From the NCBI GenBank assembly GCA_963820775.1, contig CAWGBF010000008.1, forward strand, positions 124,001 to 188,000: a stretch of DNA of 64,000 nucleotides, read 5' to 3'. Shown piece after piece: positions 1-9,163 of this stretch (its first letter is position 1; each line of letters begins with the position of its first letter). Made by a program: the position numbers and the translations under genes. This stretch comes from Roseiarcus sp963820775. GTDB lineage: Bacteria > Pseudomonadota > Alphaproteobacteria > Rhizobiales > Beijerinckiaceae. The notes under the pieces are model-generated. The model worked only from the letters and a program-made list of their open reading frames with translations. It did not search any database and was not told where the DNA came from.

Positions 1-121
1 GGCGGGCGATGTATTCAACGACGACTTCATCGACAGCTACATCGAACTCAAGATGGCCGACGTCCAGCGCTTCGAGATGACGCCGCACCCGGTCGAATAC
101 GAAATGTATTATTCGTACTGA
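1..121 (+). CDS. glnA: Glutamine synthetase, C-terminal end (partial)
   Basis: The window opens inside this gene. The last 39 codons are read in the frame starting at base 2 and end in TGA at 119-121. The residues include IDSYIELKM, VQRFEMTPHPVE and a final EMYYSY, which match the C-terminus of type I (GlnA) glutamine synthetase, including the region just after the adenylylation-loop helix. The enzyme makes glutamine from glutamate and ammonia in the cytoplasm. A strong hairpin follows about 26 bases downstream, so this is the end of the transcription unit. Only the tail is visible, so the start, the tyrosine adenylylation site and any upstream glnB cannot be checked. Confidence 0.93.
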   Translation, partial: AGDVFNDDFIDSYIELKMADVQRFEMTPHPVEYEMYYSY

Positions 122-146
122 CCGTCGACCTCCTTTCAATGTGCGA

Positions 147-174
147 CCAAGGGCGGCTCTCGGGCCGCCCTTGG
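147..174 (+). terminator. Intrinsic-type terminator after glnA
   Basis: A perfect 11-bp inverted repeat (147-157 and 164-174) with a six-base loop lies 26 bases after the glnA stop and is followed by a short T-containing run (cgtttc). This position and symmetry fit a transcription terminator, although the T tract is weak. Confidence 0.75.
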
Positions 175-206
175 CGTTTCAAACGCGCCCCACCCGCAAA
201 ATAGAC

Positions 207-269
207 GCGAGTAAACGCCAGTAAAAGCGAGTAAACGCTAGTAAAATAGCTGGCGTTTACTGGCGTTTA
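207..269. repeat. Tandem and inverted copies of a short AT-rich motif
   Basis: Two tandem 20-bp units (207-226 and 227-246, one mismatch) contain GTAAACGC and CAGTAAAA or TAGTAAAA. The block is followed at once by two copies of the opposite orientation, TGGCGTTTA, at 251-259 and 261-269. The forward core TAAACGCCA at 212-220 can pair with either inverted copy. The AT content contrasts with the surroundings. It could be a binding-site array or part of an unidentified repeat family; no gene lies within it. Confidence 0.7.
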
Positions 270-663
270 TTTTTCCGAATCGGGACTTTTTAATGGGTTA
301 CGGCCGAGTTCAAACAAAAAAAAATTCTGCCGTCTCTCTCAGGCCCGGGCGCCGGGACTTCCCGCATGCGCGGATTGCTCAAAAGCGTTCCCCTTCTCGC
401 CGCAGAGCGGCCGCCATTCAATCCGGCCACGATAAAACATATACCATGGCCTTCGCTTTTTGCCAAGCAATTGTATCGCCCTTTGTCAGCCCCAATCCTG
501 GGAGCGGTCTGAGTTTGAGGAGCGGATCCGGAGCGAGGGTCGTCAGACGTGTGTCCGGTTCTCGGAGCGGGTCGCAGCCAACCGTCTATTCGGGACTCGT
601 GGCCATGAGCCGGCGAGGCCGCGGCGGCGCGCCGGTCGCTCACCGGATCGACGCGCTTTCGCC
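270..663. other. Intergenic stretch without a supportable gene
   Basis: Reading frames are open here on both strands, but they have no recognisable domains, and their composition is what GC-rich non-coding DNA gives by chance. I see no tRNA, repeat or convincing promoter. Confidence 0.5.
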
Positions 664-1636
664 TCACTGCAAGCGCGGGCGCTTCATGAAGGTCGCACGA
701 TCGGCCGATCGCACGCGCAAGCCCATTGCGCGTCCATCCCGAATGATCTCGATCGGAATCTCGACCCCCGCCGCGCCACGGCTCCAGACCTTGTGATAGA
801 AATCGCCGAGGCTTTCGAGCTCCGACCCGCCGACGCCGGCGAGAACGTCGCCGCGGCGGATCCCCGCTTCGGCGGCCGGTCCCTGTTCGGCGACGCTGGC
901 GACTACGATCTCATCGCCATTTTCGGCCGAAAAAACGCCAAGCCAGGGCCGGGCCGGCTTGTTGAACTCGGCCGTAGGTGAGGAGATCGTCGAGAATCGG
1001 GGGCAGAAGGTCGATCGGCACGATCATGTTGATGTCGCGCGGACCGCTTTTCTCGCTGAGTTGCTCGACATGCAGTGAACCGACGCCAACAAGCCTGCCC
1101 TCCGCGTCGATTGCGCCGGCGCCGCCCCAGAACGGATGGGCGGGCGAGGTGAAGATCGCCTCGTCGAGAAAATATTCCCAATAGCCGGCGAATTCCTGCT
1201 TGCCGACAATCATCGCGCGCACCGGTTTGGTGCCCGCGCCGGCTGCGACCGTCACCGGATCGCCGAGCTTGGCCTCGCTCGACCGGCCGAGCTCGAGCGC
1301 CGGGCATTTGAGATCGCCCAAAGCCTGAACGAGGCCGAAGCCGGTCTCCGCATCGATGGCGAGCGCGTGGGCCGGGGTGACCCGGCCTTCGGCGTCGGCG
1401 AGCCAGACGTTCTCGGCCTCCGTGATCAGATAGCCGATTGTCAGCACCAGTCCGCTCTCGCGGATGACGACGCCGCTGCCCGAGCGATGCTCGCCCAACG
1501 TCTGAGCGGTGAAGGCGTCCTCAGGAATTGAGGATTGAACCGTAACGATCGATTTGAGCGCGCGGCTCAGCTTGGAGGCGGGGCCTCCATTCGGCAAGCC
1601 GGGTTGCGGTTCGTCGCGTCGCCGCTTCTCGGTCAT
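664..1636 (-). CDS. Trypsin-fold (S1C/DegP-like) PDZ protein lacking the catalytic residues, frameshifted
   Basis: The first frame, from ATG at 1636 down to about 950, encodes an S1C-like beta-barrel domain with GSGVVI and a repeated GVGSL-type strand. Where active family members have NAHV (catalytic His) this one has IGYLI, and in place of GNSGG it has WGGAG. It is therefore probably a pseudoprotease. A one-base frame change near 945-965 leads into an excellent PDZ domain (RPWLGVF, then GPAAEAGIRRGDVLAGVGG) ending at 664. The joined product is about 320 residues. The gene lies 87 bp downstream of rfbA on the same strand. No export signal is visible at the start. I consider the break an indel error because the PDZ part is fully conserved. 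Confidence 0.75.
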
Positions 1637-1723
1637 CGGCCCTATCCTTTTCCCTTCGGCCCCAAGGCGCGGTTTTGACCCATAATTGTGGCGCAGTTCG
1701 TTCCATTCACGCCGCGCAGGGTC

Positions 1724-2638
1724 CTAGAGGCAGGGTCCTAAAGGATCGAGAGCCGCAACGGGGCCTGGCCCGCGCTCATCGAGGACGGATTGGAGATATT
1801 GCCCATACGAGCTCTTGCCAAAGCGCGCAATAAGGCGCTTGAACTGAGTGACGTCGATAAGGCCAAGATCGAGGGCGATTTCCTCCGGGCAGCTGATCTT
1901 GGTCCCCTGCCGCTGCTCGAGGGTTCTCACGAAGCTTGCGGCGTCGATCAGCGAATCCGGCGTTCCGGTGTCGAGCCAGGCGAAGCCTCGCCCCATCCGC
2001 TCGACGCTCAACGCGCCAGCTTCGAGATAGACGCGATTGACGTCGCTGATCTCGTACTCGCCGCGGGCCGACGGCTTGAGCCTCTTGGCGATCTCGACGA
2101 CGCCGGAATCGTAGAAGTAGAGGCCGGTCACCGCCCAGTGCGACTTGGGAGCGGCGGGCTTCTCTTCGATCGAAATCGCGCCGCCGGCGGAATCGAATTC
2201 GACCACGCCATAGCGCTCCGGATCCGGCACGTGATAGGCGAACACAGTGGCCCCGCGCTCGCGCCGCGCCGCTCTCCGAAGCTGATCGCCTAAGCCCGCC
2301 CCATAGAAGATGTTGTCGCCGAGGACCAGCATCGCCGGGCCGCCGGCGACGAACTCCTCGCCGATGACGAAAGCTTGCGCGAGCCCATTGGGCTCGAGCT
2401 GCTCCGCATATTCGATCCGGATGCCCCATTCCGAACCATCGCCAAGGAGGCGGCGGAACATCGGCAGGTCATGCGGCGTCGAAATGATCAGCGTCTCGCG
2501 GATCCCGGCGAGCATGACGACCGACAGCGGATAATAGATCATCGGCTTGTCGTAGACGGGGACCAGCTGCTTGGAGACCGCGAGCGTGATCGGATGCAGT
2601 CGGGTGCCCGCGCCGCCCGCCAGAATGATGCCCTTCAT
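1724..2638 (-). CDS. rfbA: Glucose-1-phosphate thymidylyltransferase
   Basis: A 304-residue protein of full family length. It joins dTTP and glucose-1-phosphate to dTDP-glucose, the first step to dTDP-L-rhamnose. The N-terminal nucleotide-binding signature GGAGTRLHPIT is at residues 8-18, followed by KQLVPVYDKPMIYYPLS, GDNIFYG near residue 110 and EEKP. The order on this strand is rfbC, rfbD, rfbB, rfbA, so this is the last of the four. It is separated from rfbB by about 200 bp holding a palindromic repeat. The product feeds rhamnose into lipopolysaccharide or exopolysaccharide. Confidence 0.96.
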   Translation of the reverse strand: MKGIILAGGAGTRLHPITLAVSKQLVPVYDKPMIYYPLSVVMLAGIRETLIISTPHDLPMFRRLLGDGSEWGIRIEYAEQLEPNGLAQAFVIGEEFVAGGPAMLVLGDNIFYGAGLGDQLRRAARRERGATVFAYHVPDPERYGVVEFDSAGGAISIEEKPAAPKSHWAVTGLYFYDSGVVEIAKRLKPSARGEYEISDVNRVYLEAGALSVERMGRGFAWLDTGTPDSLIDAASFVRTLEQRQGTKISCPEEIALDLGLIDVTQFKRLIARFGKSSYGQYLQSVLDERGPGPVAALDPLGPCL

Positions 2639-2709
2639 CGCCGAATCCGCTCCGTTTGCAGCGCTTCAAGCTCAAAGCGCGTTGCGGTTTGATGGAATGG
2701 CGCCGCCAC

Positions 2710-2813
2710 CTTGTCCTGAGGAGCGCCGAAGGCGCGTCTCGAAGGACCCTCCAGCAGGCCCGTACTGGACCGCCCTTCGACACGGCGGCTCGCGCCGCCG
2801 GCTCAGGACGAGG
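2710..2813. repeat. Alphaproteobacterial-type palindromic repeat between rfbB and rfbA
   Basis: The arms TTGTCCTGAGGAGC plus CTCGAAGGA on the left, and CCTTCGA plus GCTCAGGACGAGG on the right, form an extended imperfect inverted repeat. It has the typical look of the 'tcctgagg...tcgaagga' intergenic repeats that are scattered through many alphaproteobacterial genomes. It may act as an attenuator or mRNA processing site within the operon. Confidence 0.65.
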
Positions 2814-2842
2814 TAAGCGGGCGCACCCAATCGCAAGACGTT

Positions 2843-3907
2843 TTAGGTTCCCGCCTCGGCGATCACGCCGAGACGCTCGCCGGCGTAGGCGTTGTCTCTC
2901 AGCGGGCGCCACCACCACTCGTTGTCGAGATACCAGCGCACCGTTTTTTCGATGCCGCTCTCGAACGTCTCGTGCGCGCGCCAGCCAAGCTCGCGCTCGA
3001 GCTTGGCCGCGTCGATGGCGTAACGCAGATCGTGCCCAGGCCGGTCCGTGACAAAGGAAATGAGGGAGTTGTGCGGGCGCTCCATCGGGCGAAGGTCATC
3101 AAGGATGGCGCAGATCCGGCGCACGACATCGATGTTGCGCCGTTCGTTGCGGCCGCCGACATTGTACTTCTCGCCGATCCGCCCGCGCGACACGATCACG
3201 TCGAGCGCCCGCGCGTGGTCTTCCACATAGAGCCAGTCGCGCACGTTCAAGCCCGCGCCATAGACCGGCAGCGGCTTGCCATGGATGGCGTTGAGAATGA
3301 TCAGCGGAATGAGCTTCTCGGGGAAATGGTAGGGGCCGTAATTGTTCGAGCAGTTCGAGATCACGGCCGGGAAACCGTAGGTTCTCGCCCAGGCCGAGAC
3401 CAGGTGATCGGCCGCCGCCTTGGAGGCGGAATAGGGTGAGCTTGGATCGTAGCGCGTCTCCTCGACGAACGCGCCCTCATCCTCGAGCGAGCCATAAACC
3501 TCGTCTGTCGAGACATGAAGAAAACGGAAGGCGTCCCGCCGCTGCGCCGGCAGCGCCTGCCAATAGGCCCGCGCCGCCTCCAGCATCGAGAACGTGCCGA
3601 CGACGTTGGTCTGGATGAACGCATCGCTGCCCGTGATCGAGCGATCGACGTGACTCTCGGCGGCCAGATGGATGACCTGATCGGGAGCGAACGTCTCGAA
3701 CGCCTCCCCAACCGCTCGCCGGTCGCAAATGTCGACCTTGGCGAAGCGATAGTTCGGCGCATTTTCGATCGTCGTCAGGGATTGCAGATTGCCGGCGTAA
3801 GTGAGCGCGTCGAGGTTGAGCACGGAGGCGCCGTCGGCCACCAGGCGCCGGCACACGGCGGAGCCGATGAATCCCGCGCCGCCGGTCACAAATACTTTGC
3901 GCTGCAT
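2843..3907 (-). CDS. rfbB: dTDP-glucose 4,6-dehydratase
   Basis: An extended-SDR enzyme of 354 residues that converts dTDP-glucose to dTDP-4-keto-6-deoxyglucose using bound NAD. The Rossmann motif GGAGFIG is at residues 8-14, STDEVYG carries the catalytic Asp-Glu pair, and YSASK is the YxxxK catalytic motif. A start 24 bases further upstream is open, but I chose ATG at 3907 because AGGGG lies six bases before it and the protein then begins directly with the beta strand MQRKVFVTGG. It sits 54 bp downstream of rfbD. The C-terminal segment with WYLDNEWWWRPL is typical of RmlB. Confidence 0.96.
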   Translation of the reverse strand: MQRKVFVTGGAGFIGSAVCRRLVADGASVLNLDALTYAGNLQSLTTIENAPNYRFAKVDICDRRAVGEAFETFAPDQVIHLAAESHVDRSITGSDAFIQTNVVGTFSMLEAARAYWQALPAQRRDAFRFLHVSTDEVYGSLEDEGAFVEETRYDPSSPYSASKAAADHLVSAWARTYGFPAVISNCSNNYGPYHFPEKLIPLIILNAIHGKPLPVYGAGLNVRDWLYVEDHARALDVIVSRGRIGEKYNVGGRNERRNIDVVRRICAILDDLRPMERPHNSLISFVTDRPGHDLRYAIDAAKLERELGWRAHETFESGIEKTVRWYLDNEWWWRPLRDNAYAGERLGVIAEAGT

Positions 3908-3961
3908 GAGGACCCCTGAGTATTTCACCATCGCCGGCCGAGCAGGCGGCCCGTCCCAAGA

Positions 3962-4840
3962 TCATGAGAGAAGGCGAGCGCAACAGACGGCCACCGACTG
4001 GCGCCATTCCGGCAGTTTGACGCCGTATACGCGAGTAAGCTTTTCGTTGTCGAGCCGGGAATTGGCTGGCCTCCGGGCAGGGGTAGGGTAATCGGCGGTA
4101 GCGATGCGCTTAACCCGTGTCTGTCGTCGGCCTCGCGACGCGGCCTCGCGGAAGACGGCTTCAGCGAAGTCGGCCCAGGTCGCCTCGCCTGAGCCGGTCA
4201 GGTGAAAAACGCCACGTAGCGCCGGCGAGGAATCGTTCTTCAACCTGGCCGCCATCGCGATCAGGGCGTCGGCGATGTCGAGCGCCGATGTCGGATTGCC
4301 GCGCTGATCGGCGACGACGCCCACCTCGTCGCGCGTCTCGTTGAGTCTCAGCATCGTGCGGACGAAATTCGCGCCGAACGGGCTATAGACCCAGGCGGTG
4401 CGCAGGATGACGCTGTCTTCGCAACGGTCCGCAACGAGCTTTTCGCCGGCAAGCTTCGAGCGTCCGTAAGCCCCGGCGGGAGCGGTCGGATCGTCTTCCC
4501 GATAGGGTCGGTCGAGCGCCCCGTCGAACACGTAGTCGGTCGAGAGATGAAGGAGCGGAACGCCGAGCCGCGCCGCGGCCTCGGCTACATGTCCGGCCCC
4601 TTCGCCGTTAACCCGAACAGCGTCGGTTTCTTCTGACTCCGCTTTGTCGACCGCCGTGTAGGCGGCGGCGTTGACCACGACGTCCGGACGCGCCGCTTCG
4701 AGCCCCGCGATCACTGCGGCGCGGTCGGTGAGGTCGAACGCCGGCCGGCCGAGCGCGACGACCTCGGCCTCAAGCCCGGCGCGCTCGAGTAATGACGTCG
4801 CCACCTGGCCCCTCGATCCGGTGACCGCGATCCGCATCAT
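3962..4840 (-). CDS. rfbD: dTDP-4-dehydrorhamnose reductase
   Basis: A 292-residue SDR that reduces dTDP-4-keto-L-rhamnose with NAD(P)H, the last step to dTDP-L-rhamnose. Motifs in order: GSRGQVA at the N-terminus (nucleotide binding), NAAAYTAVDKAE, STDYVFDG and YGRSKLAGE (YxxxK catalytic pair). The start is placed at the ATG that overlaps the rfbC stop in ATGA (4837-4840). The frame is open further upstream into rfbC, but that extension has no homology. Overlap implies translational coupling with rfbC. Confidence 0.95.
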   Translation of the reverse strand: MMRIAVTGSRGQVATSLLERAGLEAEVVALGRPAFDLTDRAAVIAGLEAARPDVVVNAAAYTAVDKAESEETDAVRVNGEGAGHVAEAAARLGVPLLHLSTDYVFDGALDRPYREDDPTAPAGAYGRSKLAGEKLVADRCEDSVILRTAWVYSPFGANFVRTMLRLNETRDEVGVVADQRGNPTSALDIADALIAMAARLKNDSSPALRGVFHLTGSGEATWADFAEAVFREAASRGRRQTRVKRIATADYPTPARRPANSRLDNEKLTRVYGVKLPEWRQSVAVCCARLLS

Positions 4841-5391
4841 TCGAAGAGTTCCGGCGCATCCTCGAGCCGCGGCCACCGGCGATCCTTGTCCGACAGGACC
4901 GGACCTCCCGCCAGCGACGGCCAGGCAATGCCGATCGCCGGATCGTCCCAGGCGACGCCCCGGTCATGCGCGGCGGAATAGGGCGCGGTCGTCTTGTACA
5001 GAACCTCGACGTCAGGCTCCAAAGTCATGAACGCGTGCGCAAATCCGATCGGGATCAGCAACTGGCGCCAGTTTTCGGCCGAGAGCTCGACCGCGACATG
5101 CCGGCCGAAAGTCGGCGACGAGCGGCGAATGTCGACGGCGACGTCGAGAATCCGGCCGCGCGCGACGCGCACCAGCTTGGCTTGCGCGAATGGCGGCGTC
5201 TGGAAGTGCAGCCCGCGCAAGGTGCCCGGCGCGGCCGAGTAGGAATGGTTATCCTGCACGAAAGTGAATTCAAGACCCGCCTTGTCCCAGTCGGAGCGGT
5301 TGTAGACCTCGGAGAAAAACCCTCGCGCGTCGCCGTGTTTCTTCGGCGTCACGATCTTGACCGCTGGAATTGCCGTATCTTCAACTTGCAT
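4837..5391 (-). CDS. rfbC: dTDP-4-dehydrorhamnose 3,5-epimerase
   Basis: A 184-residue cupin enzyme, the usual RmlC length, catalysing the double epimerisation of dTDP-4-keto-6-deoxyglucose. Visible family features are DARGFFSEVYN, the catalytic-histidine segment RGLHFQ, PKLVR-like AKLVRV, and GFAHAFMTLE. The start at 5391 (MQVEDTAIPAV) is chosen on family length; a longer open frame upstream is unlike RmlC. It is the first of the four rhamnose genes and starts 91 bp after rdgB, so the operon may be read through from rdgB or have its own promoter in that gap. Confidence 0.95.
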   Translation of the reverse strand: MQVEDTAIPAVKIVTPKKHGDARGFFSEVYNRSDWDKAGLEFTFVQDNHSYSAAPGTLRGLHFQTPPFAQAKLVRVARGRILDVAVDIRRSSPTFGRHVAVELSAENWRQLLIPIGFAHAFMTLEPDVEVLYKTTAPYSAAHDRGVAWDDPAIGIAWPSLAGGPVLSDKDRRWPRLEDAPELFE

Positions 5392-5482
5392 CGCCGGCCC
5401 CGTCTGGCGCCCGAGACGGTCCGGGCGCCGCTCTTCTGCCAGAAGCCGCGACGCGCGGCCATTCCCGGCAAAGCTTCCCCCC

Positions 5483-6135
5483 TCACAGCCGTGCGCGCGC
5501 AAACTTCTGGAACGCCCGGGCGCGATGCGAGAGCGCGAGCGAGCCGTCGGCGGGAATGCCGTGCTTTTCCTCCGCGCTCATCTCGCCGAAGGTGCGGTCA
5601 TGGCCGTCCGGGCGAAAGATGGGATCGTAGCCAAATCCGGCCGTCCCGCGCGGCGGAAAGACGAGGACCCCATCCACTCGGCCCTCGAAAGCTTCGTCTG
5701 CGCCGTCCGGCCAGGCGAGCGCCAGCACGCTGACGAAAGCCGCCCGCCACGGCGGCGGAGCGCGCGCGCGCTTCAAGTTCGCGCTCGACGCGGGCCATGG
5801 CGGCGCCGAAGTCCTTCTTCGGCCCGGCCCATCTCGCCGAATAAATGCCCGGCGCGCCGTCGAGCGCCTCGACGCAAAGCCCGGAATCGTCGGAGAGCGC
5901 GACCAGCCCCGAAGCCTGCGCGGCGGCTTTCGCCTTCAGTACGGCGTTGTCGCGGAAGGTCGACCCCGTCTCCTCAGGCTCCTCGAGACCGAGCGCCGCG
6001 GCGCCGAGCGGGACGATGCCGAAGGGCGCCAGCAGTTCGTTCAATCTCGCGCAGCTTGCCGGCGTTGTGGGTGGCGATGACGAGGCGGCCCGTCAGGCGC
6101 GCGCGTTCGCATGCGCTTCCGACCTCGCCGCTCAA
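5483..6135 (-). CDS. rdgB: RdgB/HAM1 family XTP/dITP pyrophosphatase, two frame breaks
   Basis: The enzyme hydrolyses non-canonical purine triphosphates (ITP, dITP, XTP) to monophosphates and keeps them out of DNA. Three segments join: LVIATHNAGKLREI (the THNxxK substrate motif), then NELLAPFGI to LSDDSGLCVEALDGAPGIYSARW, then GFGYDPIF, TFGEMSAEEK and LSHRARAF. These are all hallmark RdgB motifs in the right order and spacing, but the frame changes near 6045 and near 5770. A TTG at 6133-6135 overlaps the stop of the M48 gene (TTGA) and gives the best start. The conserved motifs argue that the breaks are sequencing indels rather than decay. Confidence 0.88.
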
Positions 6136-7628
6136 CGGACGACGACCTTATAGCGCTGCCCGGGAACGAGGGCGGCGTTTCGCTCCAGGCCGTTGAGAAT
6201 CAAGAACTGATCGAGCCATTGCGGCAGGAAGCCCATCCGCGCGGCGAGCGTTTCGGCGGTGTCGCCGTTCGCCGCCTCGACGATCTTGATCTTTTCCGGC
6301 GAGGCCAGCGCCGAGTCCTGCGCGTTTATGAGACGGAACGAATTGAGCGAGGCCATGAATCGGGAATCGACGGCCGGCGAAAGATCGTGGGCGGCGAAAA
6401 TGAGCCGATAGAGCCGTCCGTTCAGGCGCACGGCCCCGAGGCGGAAGCTCCACTGGTCGCCCTGAGCGACCGCCGTGGCCGCTTCCAGGCCGTCGATCTT
6501 CTTGGGTTCGATCGATGTCGTCTTGACGCCGTCGATCCAGTCCGAACCGATGGCGCTGGTGACCGAGGTCGATTCCGGGATCGCGATGCTGTCGAGGCGC
6601 AGCGCCTCGCCGCCCGTTTCGCCGACGCCGATCAGCGCGGCCGACTGATTGTCGAGCGTGAAGCCGTCTGGGGCCTCAAAGGCGAAACCGAGCTTTGGAT
6701 GAATGAAGGCGTTGTCGCGCACCACGCCCTGGGATGGGTCGTCGCCGAAGGCGAGGCCGTCGATGGCGGCGAGATAGGCGTTGCGTCCGGTTTCGCCGGT
6801 CCCCGGCGGCGCCGAATTGCCGCGCCGCTTCGGTCGCCTGGGCGATGCGCTCCGGCGTCGAGGGATGGGTCGCCATCATGTCCGGGCGATTGGCGGAGCC
6901 AGCGCCCGAGACCGAAGCGCGAAACGCGCTCCACTCGCCGAGCGCGGTGAGGAATCGCGCCGCGCCGTAGGGGTCATATCCGGCGCGGGCGATGGTCTTG
7001 ATGCCGATCTGGTCGGCCGCGAATTCCTGCTCGCGAGAAAAACGGGCGATCGCAAGCTTCGAGCGCGCCTCGACTTCGTCCTGGGCTTCGCGCTGGGCGA
7101 GCAATTGCGAATTGACGCGCGAGAACAACGCCGTCGTCTTTTCGAACTCGGCCCGCTGCGCCGCGTGGCGCGCGGTGATATGGCCGATTTCATGCGCCAT
7201 GACGGCGGCGATTTCCGATGTGTCGTCGGCGAGGGCGAGAAGGCCGCGGGTGACGAAAATATCCCCCGAGGGCAGGGAGAAGGCGTTGACGATCGGCGAA
7301 TTCAGCACGGTGACGCGGTAGGACGGCCCCGGCGGCGTCCGGGCGCCGGCGCGATCTTCATGAGAACGCCATCGAGATAGGCCTGGGTCGCCGGCGCCGA
7401 ATAGACGCCGCCGAACGCGTCGATCAGCCGCTTGCGTTCCGGATTGGGCTTTTCGACCGAAACGGGGCGCGGCGCGGGCGTCGGGGCGAGGCTGGCGGGC
7501 GCAGGCGGCGGATCGATCGAAGCGCAAGCCGCCAAGCCCAGCGCCAACCCGGCCGCCAGCGCGATCAGAACGCGCCGGCCGCGCCAGGACGCAACCATGC
7601 GTCCCAGATTATCCGGCTGGCCGCTCAT
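6132..7628 (-). CDS. M48 (BepA/YggG-type) zinc metalloprotease lipoprotein with C-terminal LysM-like domain, two frame breaks
   Basis: Starts at 7628 with a signal peptide ending in a lipobox (ALGLAAC), so it is likely anchored in the outer membrane facing the periplasm. After a frame change near 7340 comes the peptidase: NSPIVNAFSLPSGDIF, then MAHEIGHITARH with the HExxH zinc motif, and EFAADQIG supplying the third ligand. A second frame change near 6805 leads to a DUF-like beta domain and a final LysM-like segment (NGDTAETLAARMGF, LVPGQRYKVVV). The family is involved in outer-membrane protein quality control. The start overlaps the upstream SNase gene stop (ATGA), and its stop overlaps the rdgB start, so the three genes form a coupled operon. 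Confidence 0.88.
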
Positions 7629-8490
7629 GGATGCGGTTTCGCTTCTCCTGGCGCGTCGGCGCGACGCGCAATTTCGATCATCGCCGGGTCGGCGACCTCG
7701 ATTCTCGGACCGAACCGGTCATCGAGGGCGCCGCGGGCCCTGATCGTCTGTCCGACCAGCCCGCCGACCGGCCGTCCCTCTCGCGCCAAGGCCGTCTCCA
7801 GCTTGCGCGCGACCACGATCGTCGGACCATCGCGGGGGACAAGCTCAAGATAAAGGCGCGAGCGCGCAAATCCAACCCTTCGCACCATGCCTTCGATCAC
7901 CACAAATCGGCCGGAGCCCGGCGGCGGAGCTCGGCCGAGTTGGACGATTGTATCACGGCGAATTCAGGGTCGCGCCATATTCCCAGTTCCCCTTGGCGCG
8001 CTCCGTCTTCGATTGCGAGCCGCTCGGCGGCGCAGCCGCGGGTCTCGAACTCCGGCCGGACGCGCGCGTAGCCCGCCGTCAGCAGCGCCGCCGCGGTCGA
8101 GCCCGCGGACCCCTCGCCGGGATCGGCGACGACGAGGTCGGCGACCGTCCTGCCCCAGCGATCGGTTCCGCCGGCCAACAGGATAAGGTCCGCGTCCCGG
8201 CCGAGCAGTCGTTCGCTTAAGAAATCGCGCGCGGCATTGGCGATTTCCGGCGCGCCGCGTTCGGCGTCGGGCGCGTCCAGCCCGCCGAGCCTCACGATTC
8301 TGCCGTCGCTGAGCTCGATATCGAGGCGCTCATCGACGCTGACCGCTTGAACGCGCCCGGCCGGCCGCCCGCAAGCCGCAAGGCAAGGGAAGGCGAGAAC
8401 AATGGCCGAGAGCGCGGCGCAAGCGCCACAAAGCCGCCCGCCTCGCGTGGTGGAATGGCGCGCGCCGCGGTGCGCGAAGCGGAAATTCAT
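7625..8490 (-). CDS. Thermonuclease (SNase-like) family protein with export signal, one frame break
   Basis: The product starts at 8490 (MNFRFAHRGA). A longer reading would run into the tRNA gene, which is why this start is preferred. A hydrophobic leader ends in LAACG, so it is either a lipoprotein or a secreted protein. The SNase-like domain follows: VRLGGLDAPD, RWGRTVADLV, GYARVRPEF, then EDGARQGELGIW. Near 7910 the frame changes and the coding sequence continues as FVVIEGMVRRVGFARSRLYLE to the stop at 7625. That tail resembles an OB-like domain seen in related proteins. Whether it still cuts nucleic acid is unclear, since the nuclease Arg/Glu residues are only partly recognisable. Confidence 0.8.
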
Positions 8491-8555
8491 GCTAAGGGCA
8501 TGCCGCGCGGGGCTTGCCTTGTCCGAGATTTTGGCCGCCGCGGCGTTGATCCAGG

Positions 8556-8632
8556 GTCCCGGTAGCTCAGCTGGATAGAGCACAGGTTTCCTAAACCTGG
8601 GGTCAGAGGTTCAAGTCCTCTCCGGGACGCCA
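8556..8632 (+). tRNA. tRNA-Arg (anticodon CCT)
   Basis: A complete 77-nt cloverleaf: 7-bp acceptor stem GTCCCGG/CCGGGAC, D-arm with AGCTCAGCTGGATAGAGC, anticodon stem CAGGT/ACCTG around loop TTCCTAA (anticodon CCT), T-arm with GGTTCAAGTCC, discriminator G and an encoded CCA at 8630-8632. It reads AGG codons. It lies immediately before the protease cluster, a classic place for island integration, although no integrase or repeated 3' end is visible. Confidence 0.97.
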
Positions 8633-9163
8633 TCCAAATAAAAGACGAAATGGCCGGCGCGGCATGTGCCTGTCGCTTTTGTGTCCGCCGTTGGCGCGAG
8701 CGCCGACTGGGCGCGCTTCATCGCGTTGGATAGCCGCATGCCGCCGAAGGGCGCGCCGCAGAGTCGCATTGCCTTTTCCACGATCGCCGCGAACACCGGC
8801 GCCAGATTCCCTCGGACGCTTTATGCTCTGGAGCGCTTCCGACGCCGCAGGCTGAGGCTGACCTGGTCACTGATCTCGTTCACAAGACTAGAATCTCAGG
8901 GAGCCGGGCGCCAAAGTGGAGTTTGAACTTGAAGAGGACAGCGAGGAGATCTACCTTCGAGATCGGTGCGTGCTCTAACAAGGAAAACGCGGACAACCGG
9001 ATCGAGGTCGGGTCAAAAACCGGCAGCAAGTTTGGCGTCATCACCGCGAGCGCGATCTTGGAGAATTGGCCACTAGACCTTCACTTCCGGCCCGGGGAGG
9101 GGCAGAATTGGTCGACCAGTTCATTCCGCCATCGATGAGCCAACGAGCGGCGCCGGACGGACA
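8633..9163. other. Intergenic region between tRNA-Arg and the CHASE2 gene
   Basis: About 530 bases with no gene I can support. The last 60 bases before 9164 presumably hold the ribosome site and promoter of the CHASE2 gene, but I see no clear consensus elements. Confidence 0.45.

Noticed and set aside
207..269. CRISPR-like repeat block
   Set aside because: Units are tandem without spacers, only two copies per orientation, and no cas genes are near.
293..981. Possible genes on either strand between glnA and the PDZ protein
   Set aside because: The open frames overlap each other and the PDZ-coding end, have no motifs and look like GC-rich noise.
8556..9163. tRNA-Arg as the attachment site of a genomic island carrying the protease cluster
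   Set aside because: No integrase gene and no second copy of the tRNA 3' end is visible in the window; the position remains suggestive only.
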